From contig NC_081415.1 of NCBI RefSeq assembly GCF_030272615.1, positions 378,371,892 to 378,435,891 on the forward strand: DNA of 64,000 nucleotides. Direction: 5' to 3'. The position numbers were made by a program, and so were the translations under genes. Below the pieces are notes generated by a model. That model made no database searches. It was not told the origin of the DNA and was given only the letters and a program-made list of their open reading frames with translations. This DNA is from Cryptomeria japonica. Taxonomy: Eukaryota > Streptophyta > Pinopsida > Cupressales > Cupressaceae. Below, piece by piece: positions 57,847 through 64,000 of this stretch (position 1 is its first letter; every line of letters begins with the position of its first letter).

Positions 57847-58746
57847 TGACATAGTCAAGGCAGGGAGATCCAACGAAGGAAAACCCAACCTTGCATATTA
57901 ACACATACACCATGCAAAATATACCGGTAACCAATAACAAGGTGCCAAAAATAGTAGAAAGAACAACCGGTAACAACACCGAACACATAATACATAAACA
58001 ATGTGAATGAATCTTATTACAGTCTGAAGGATTACACATGCCACATGCTAGATAGTAGTCCAAGATACAAAAAATTCTTACAACACAATTACAAGATCGA
58101 CAGATCATCCTCATATCAAATCGGCTTCCGAGAATAGTTTGTTGGTTTTACCCTAATCTGGATCCTAGCCTTCCAGGCTTTGTCCAACCAAATCAGAATC
58201 TCGCTAGTTCTACATCTTCGCTCGATCTCAAAACTCTATCTTCGATCTTCTAACTTATATATCTCTCAAATGATTCAAGGTTTTCATTTATACCATCCAC
58301 AAATAATTACAACCTGATCAAGTCGGCCCAAAGACAAACTGATTCATGAAATGTGCAACGGTAACATGTCAGCTCAAATCACTAAGAACAAACACAAAAC
58401 ATAAAATGATGTGCAGACCTCCGGGAATACCGACCAAGGCCTAAAAGAAACATCTCCAACGATCCACAAGTCACGAAAATCAATTGCAACCCAAAATCAT
58501 TTTCACTCAACACACTGCCATACTAACCAGTAAAAACATATCAACTGGGCCAATACCAGAATCCACGTCTCACCAGAAACAAAGCCAAATGCAATGAAAC
58601 TCGAACATGGTAAAGACCATGAAAACAAGGGGATAAACCCAAAACCACAATGCTAAATACTCACACATGAAGAAATCCCACACTCTCAAGCAATTCCACT
58701 AAAAAACTGCCCAACTGGTAAGAACTAGACTGGTGTTCCTGCATCA
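57847..58746 (-). repeat. 3' LTR of the small two-LTR element
   Basis: TGACATAGTCAAGG to TTCCTGCATCA. It is collinear with 59095-59962. A minus-strand frame of about 100 codons is shared by both copies only because they are LTRs. Confidence 0.93.
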
Positions 58747-59094
58747 GACTCTCAGGGTTAATTGAAAAGTGAGTCTCATCACTTGATTAGGTTCAGTGAT
58801 CGGTCAGTAGGTACTAGCAACTACCTCGGGGATTCAACGAACTGTCTACAGCTGTTGGTTGCCTCTCCACAATGATCTATCAGTCCAAATGTAGTCTACC
58901 TCAATCAGTGATCTTCTCAAGTCTCCACCCTCTAACTACCTCAAGCTAAAGCTCTAGGATAGGCTATCTACCTGCAAACCTTGCTCTACCTCACATTTGA
59001 TGATCTGAACAAGTCTCAACTTCCTCTCCAACCAACCGGTGCATAACTAGGTCTTCCTCCAACAACAGGATCATAAACCAACTCTAATACTATT

Positions 59095-59962
59095 TGACAT
59101 AGTCAAGGCAGGGAGATCCAATGAAGGACAGCCCAACCTTGTAGCTTAACACATAAACCATGCAAAACATATAGGTAACCGGTAACAAGGTGCCAGAAAC
59201 AATAGAAAGAACAACCGGTAACAACACAGAACACATAACCAATAAACAATGTGAATGAATCTTATTACAATATGAAGGATTACACATGCCACATGTTGGA
59301 TCACAGTCCAGGATACAAACAATGCTTACAACACAATTACAAGATCCATAGATCATCCTCATACGAAATCGCTTCCCGGAACAGTTTGTCAATTCTACCC
59401 TAATCCGAATCAGAATCTTGCCAAATCTACATCTTCGCTCGATCTCAAAACTCTACCTTTGATCTTCTAACTTCTATATCTCTCAAATGATTCACATGCT
59501 TCAATTTATACCATCTACAAATAATTACAACCCAATCAAGCCGGCCCAAAGACCAACTAGTTCATGAAATGTGCAACGGTAACATGTCATCTCAAATCAG
59601 TAAGAACAAACACAAAACATAAAATGATGCGTGAACCTCTGGGAATACTTGCCAAGGCCCAAAGCAATATATGCAATGATTTGCAAGTCATGGAAATAAA
59701 CCACAACCTGAAATCATCTTCACTCAACACATTGCCAGGCTAACAGGTAAGAACATATCAACTGAGACAATACCGGAATCCACATCTCATCGGAAACAAA
59801 GCCAAATGCTATGAAAATCAAACATGTTAAAGACCACGAACACAAGGGGATAAATCCAAAATCACAATGCTAAACACTCACACATGAAGAAATGCCACAC
59901 TCTCAAGCAATTCCACTAAAAAATGCCCAACCAGTAAGAACTAGACCGGTGCTTCTGCATCA
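59095..59962 (-). repeat. 5' LTR of the small two-LTR element
   Basis: TGACATAGTCAAGG to TTCTGCATCA. It is about 32 bp shorter than the other LTR, chiefly in the region near 59400, where a short block present at 58141-58195 is missing. Confidence 0.92.
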
Positions 59963-59967
59963 ATGAT

Positions 59968-60367
59968 TCACACTTAAGAATTTTACTCTATGTTGATGAC
60001 TTGATCATTATAGGGAGCACCTCATCCATCAATAGCAATGCCAAATCTTCTTTGCATGATATATTTTCCATGACTGACTTGGGTATTTTGAGCTACTTTC
60101 TCTAGATAGATATTTCATACTCACCTTCTGGGATTACACCATCATTTCCCAAGTATGCTCTTGATCTTCTTACATGCTTCCATATGGTTGATTGCAAGCC
60201 TAAACTGACTCCCTTTCTTTCAGGAGTCAAGCTTGAGGCTAAGTGTTCCACTCCACTTGTTGATGCCACATTGTATTGTTAGCTTATGGGTAGTCTCATC
60301 TACTTGACTCCTACATTCCTTGACATTTCGTTTGTAGTTGGAATGGTTTCACACTTTATGTAGGAAC
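59968..60367 (+). pseudogene. Reverse transcriptase of the second Copia element, part 3
   Basis: The catalytic YVDD is intact at 59989-60000 (LLYVDDLIIIG). Then come DIFSMTDLGILSYFL, ISYSPSGI, GVKLEAKCSTPLVDATLYC, a stop, MGSLIYLTPTFLDISFVVG and VSHFM. Homology to Copia stops at 60367, before RNase H. Confidence 0.9.
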
Positions 60368-61657
60368 TGATGGTCCTGCAAAATGACCTAGCAAAATTGA
60401 TGTTCTTGTGAAAAATTTGGTCATTTTGAATTAATTGTGCTCTTTGTTATTTCCCTCAAGCTTAAGGTTTAGGGTTTATGTATTTTAAAGTCCTATCTAT
60501 TGTTAAACCCCTTAAACCTTTTATAATTATGCATTACTTTTTAACTTAAGTCCGAGGGTCATCTTGTCATCGAAGGGGCCATGTCTTTTCCTAAGGCATT
60601 AATTCATTTGGTCGATCCCTTATTATTTTCCTAAGTCTAGCACATTTTATTTTATTAATCCATGGTTGAGTCCCCCTTTATTTCATTATGTTATGTCTAT
60701 CTCTATCGTCCTAGGCGGGTCACATTTTGATTTTTTAGCGAGCACTTTAATTTTTCCTAAGTCAGAACCTTATATTATTTCTGCCAGTGTCTTTTTGCTA
60801 AAGATCGAGCTACTAAAGTTTCTTTTATTTTCACATACGTTAAACAGATGGTGATGTTTTAATCACAATAAAAAAGGTTCTTGATGGTTAAGCGGCTAAA
60901 GTTGGTGGCCACCATGATAGGAGGATAACGTTCGAGTAGATCAAACGATCCTCATGACCCCATGGTCGAAGATGCGAGGATGATAATCACTACGACATCA
61001 TGAGATGATGCCACATGTCCAAGGTAGGTCAAGGTAAGCTAATGGTGGGATCCGTGAGATGGAAGTGAGATGGATGTGCTACATCATACCTTTGATGGGC
61101 CTACTTGCCACATATGGCAGTCAATGTCAGATTGACCAGTATGGTTCGTGCGATATGCCAACATGAAAATGATCAATGATTGAGATTCAAATTTTATTGA
61201 AATGCAAATGGACCCATTTTCTACACTCAGGCAAGCAGTAATGGCAGATAAGATAGTACCTCTTTATTCTAGAAGGAAATTAAAGACATTTTTCAGAGTT
61301 ATTTTGAGTCACCAAAGCATTTAGAGGAGATCGAAAAGTGATTCTAGAGCTGAAAGAGATTTGAATGATTTCTTGGAGCATGAAATTAGGGTTTTCTGGT
61401 GCGTTTAAAGCAGTAAGTTTGACTGTGCTTTTCTCATCTATTTTAAAGAAATTCAAGTTGTGAATTGCATGCAAATCGTAGGGAAAAGGTTGTAAACTGT
61501 TCTAGGGCTAGAGATTAGATAGAAAGAGGTGAGAATTTTCCTGAATTTTTGTTGCAATTAAATTTTTGTGCTAGCCCTAGTCTTTTCCTTCCAAATTCAA
61601 AGAATTATAGTAGAAACTTTAGTCTAGGAGACGACACCTTAGAGAAATCATTCAAGA
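60368..61657 (+). repeat. Probable LTR and leader of another element
   Basis: The sequence begins TGATGGTCCTGCAAAATG exactly where Copia homology is lost. It lacks open frames, contains GTCGAAGATGCG- and CGTTCGAG-like CpG words, and leads into a long frame from about 61658. A second copy, primer site and duplication are not visible, so the boundaries are provisional. Confidence 0.45.
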
Positions 61658-64000
61658 CAAACAAAATAATTGAAAAAAAATCTTTATGATGATTTTTTGA
61701 ACCAATTGAAGTCGTCAACAAATGATAAGTACCAAGGGTAGAGGTTTGCACATGTACAGACTCTATGTGAGGGTTTAGTTAACAAAACCTGCAAGATATT
61801 AGATGTAAGGGTGCCAATGTTAGGGCTAAGCATGTTCAAGCTATGGTTTGGTCAGAGGAATTTACCAACCCCATTTTCACAAGCATGGCAATATGATTTG
61901 GGGAAATTAGTTGTAACTACTATATTTATGGAGGTGGATTTGTTGAGACTAGTGGTAGGTAAGTATGACCCAATCTCAAGGGTTATGAGGGTAAGCAAGG
62001 GAGAAGTTCAATTGAGCATCTGGAGAGAGGAATTTCAGGAAGTTTTTGACTTGTATGAACCTTGTTCATCCCTAGAACCTATTGATTTGGAGGAATTGAA
62101 GAAAGAATATGAAAAGACAAGGTATTTGATCAGAGCAAGATTACTTCCATCCCACTTGGCTAAGGTAGCAAATACTGAGTATTATATTGGCCCAAGTGTT
62201 GAAGAGCCTTTTCCAATTGATTCCTTTGCACATTATTTCAGGGCTACATTTTTCACACTATGTCATATTTTAGGTTTCCACCCAGGCATAGTAATCCCAC
62301 AAGCATATATGCACATGGGGATTTAGATTTAGCATACCCATTTTGTATTAATTACTATGACTTTTCTCCATACCTTGCAAACAAAATAGATGAGGGTTTG
62401 TTGTAGATTCAAAAAGGTGACATTGATACCTTGGTCTACTAGTATTTCATGCTTATGTATATGATTTTGTACAAAAATGCAGATTTCTTGGCAAAAGAAA
62501 TGGAGTTGAGAAGGGTGGTGGATGGAGAAAACATGCCTGTACAAATTTGGAGCATGTATATGTCATGGGATAGAAAAGATGTGAGTTATGTAATATTTGA
62601 AAATTTCTTTGAATCCAAACTTAGGGTTTGACTGATAGTAAATCCACCAAGGATTCTAGTAGAGTTGCATGATTTTTTGAGGCAAATGGAGAGAAGGCCG
62701 GATTTGAAGCTTGAGCATAATTGGGGGGATATTATTCCCTATTCAGTGAGCATAGTTATAAGAGTATATGGTTTTCATGGATAGCCACATATACTACCTT
62801 TTAATGTTCCACTCAGGTTAGGATTTGCAGAAGTTATGTGGTAGTTGGGTTGCATACATGAAGATGAGCTAATAAAAAGAGGTAAAGGCACCTTTTTCCT
62901 TATTACACTATAGTTCCATATTTTGTAATTCTTAAAGGAGGATGGGTCCATTTCGAAAAGGTTCTCTCTCCTTATTGTTGGAGAGTCAGCATAAAGAACC
63001 ATAGCGATCCAGAGTGTTTTTATCAAATGTTTAGAAAAAGAATCAAAGGAACCCAAATGCCTCATTATTTTGATTTTCCAGAAGATCTGATTAGGAATGA
63101 GTTTGATTTGAATAAACAGGAGGCTAGGAAAAAAGGATGGCTAGCTTATAAGAAGCTACTTGATAAAGTCCATAGATTGGATCCAAAGTATGATCCATTG
63201 AACAAATTTAGACCATTCTATAAGAAAATGGATTATTTGATAGAAAATTTTGATGAAGTCATGTATGACTTAATGGATGAGTTGGAGAAGTTGCAGATAA
63301 CAAGTGGCCAAGAAACAAGAGAAGAAACTCCAAAATTAGCAACCCAACAAAGGCCACTGTCAAAGCCTCCACAATAAAAGCCCCAAGTACAAACATCAAC
63401 ATCACCAAAAGAAAGGGGAACAAAGGAGGTGAGACCTATTCACATGCCTTCAAGAGGGAAGGTTATTTACAGAAGGGTAGGAGATGAAAGTGAAAGTGAA
63501 AAGGAACAAGAGATAAAGAGGAAAGGGAAGGGGATAATGGAACAAGAAAAACCCCTTGAACCTCAACAAGGACCTCTTAAGGGGGTAGTTATTATAGATG
63601 TTGAGTCTTCACCCAAAAGAAGCCTTTAATCTCCTCCTTCACCCCCTCCATCTAAAAGGCAAAAAATTGACAAGCCTGAAGAATAGCCTACACAAGAGAT
63701 AGAGAAGGAGAATGTGATCATTCTTATTGATGAGAAGCTGTAGGTTGGAATCCCATCTCCACCAAGGTCATTGGATTGGGACCTTGATCCATTATACATC
63801 CAAGGAAGAGCTTTAAGAGATGCAAGAAAAGAGGCTTGTGATAAATTTATTGAAGATGAGGCTTCTGTACAAAGCCAAGCTTTCATGTAGCTAGTATGGA
63901 GGATGAAGATTGATGAATACAAAAGGAGATGTGAAGAAAGGAAATCTCAAAAGCCAGATAAAATTGATCAGGAGAATCAGGATGAAGTAAAGGGTGACAT
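61658..64000 (+). pseudogene. Unrecognised long protein, frameshifted, runs off the window
   Basis: Collinear frames give about 730 codons. Frame one (from about 61658) reads LYDDFLNQLKSSTND, a stop, then HVQTLCEGLVNKTCKIL, GQRNLPTPFSQAW, DPISRVMRVSKGEVQLSIW and FHPGIVIPQAYMH. It shifts near 62318 (YLANKIDEGLL, YKNADFLAKEMELRRVVDGE) and again near 62910 (PYFVILKGGWVHFEKVLSPY, MFRKRIKGTQMPHYFDF). From about 63300 it becomes Lys/Glu/Pro/Gln-rich with SPPSPPPSKRQKID, a possible nuclear signal, and ends in a charged helical stretch. I see no protease, integrase or reverse transcriptase motif. The layout, globular then basic low-complexity then helix, resembles the 26.6-29.5 kb protein, but I cannot align their sequences. 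Function unknown. Confidence 0.6.

Larger units (their letters stand above)
57842..59967 (-). mobile_element. Small two-LTR element without genes, Gypsy-related
   Basis: Left LTR 57847-58746 (900 bp), interior 58747-59094 (348 bp) and right LTR 59095-59962 (868 bp) are flanked by a perfect duplication ATGAT (57842-57846, 59963-59967). On the minus strand a decayed initiator-Met site TAGTATTAGAGT (9 of 12) lies two bases inside the right LTR, so it is oriented minus. The sequence beside the left LTR (CATCAGACTCTCAGGGTTAA) resembles that beside the Gypsy 3' LTR (CATCAGACATCGGGATTTAA). With no coding capacity it would rely on enzymes of an autonomous relative; its long LTRs are unusual for a miniature element. 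Confidence 0.92.
51626..60367 (+). mobile_element. Second Copia element, degraded, 3' end lost
   Basis: It is a Copia element with a short 5' LTR (51626-52043), a primer site, a long low-complexity leader, gag (53966-54880), protease, integrase and reverse transcriptase. Two later insertions split the reverse transcriptase: a solo LTR (56761-57603) and a small two-LTR element (57847-59962). Homology ends at 60367, just after VSHFM in the connection to RNase H, where another LTR-like sequence begins. It differs from the 35-45 kb Copia family in LTR length and protein sequence. Stops are numerous. Confidence 0.88.

Noticed and set aside
57812-59392. Two similar Cys-rich minus-strand frames of about 100 codons (57812-58114 and 59090-59392)
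   Set aside because: They lie at the same place in the two LTRs of one small element. They are similar because LTRs are duplicates, the start and stop shift between copies, and no motif is present.

Overview
The window looks like intergenic DNA of a large-genome seed plant. It is AT-rich and almost entirely LTR retrotransposons inserted into one another. The size and nesting would suit a conifer, but this is a guess, because no host gene that would settle the species is recognisable. The coding regions all carry stops, frameshifts or missing catalytic residues. Many lesions look like CpG-type C-to-T (or G-to-A) decay.

Layout. (1) 1-11416: older repeat DNA holding a chromodomain Ty3/Gypsy element on the minus strand (1270-7512, target duplication GTAAT), a low-complexity minus-strand reading frame (8868-9059) and an orphan LTR (9637 to about 11328). 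(2) 11422-48051: a minus-strand element with Tat-like LTRs (imperfect duplication GTCGA/GTCAA) that carries one unrecognised Gln/Pro/Ser-rich frame. A solo LTR (13057-14084, GATAG) and a plus-strand Tat-type Gypsy (19395-45825, CCTAT) lie inside it. The Tat element lacks reverse transcriptase. It is itself split by a 7.4-kb non-autonomous element (23532-30963, ACTAA) and by a three-LTR Copia array (35486-45117, TAACC or CTAACC). (3) 48057-51625: parts of at least two further Tat-like elements, including a minus-strand leader with two 21-bp minisatellites. (4) 51626-60367: a degraded Copia element split by a solo LTR (56761-57603, GTTGT) and by a small element of two LTRs and 348 bp (57847-59962, ATGAT). 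(5) 60368-64000: the start of another element with a long unrecognised reading frame running off the window.

The genes form parts lists of separate elements rather than one system. The most interesting piece is the 23.5-31 kb element. Its LTRs are exactly 1141 bp each and about 5% different by hand count. It has an initiator-Met primer site, a coiled-coil protein with five zinc knuckles (the first three exactly 90 bp apart), and a reading frame of about 950 codons without frameshifts that I do not recognise. It has no pol. Its LTRs resemble those of the neighbouring Copia array, so Copia may have mobilised it. A 26-bp stretch from its 3' region recurs, inverted, at a deletion junction in that array.
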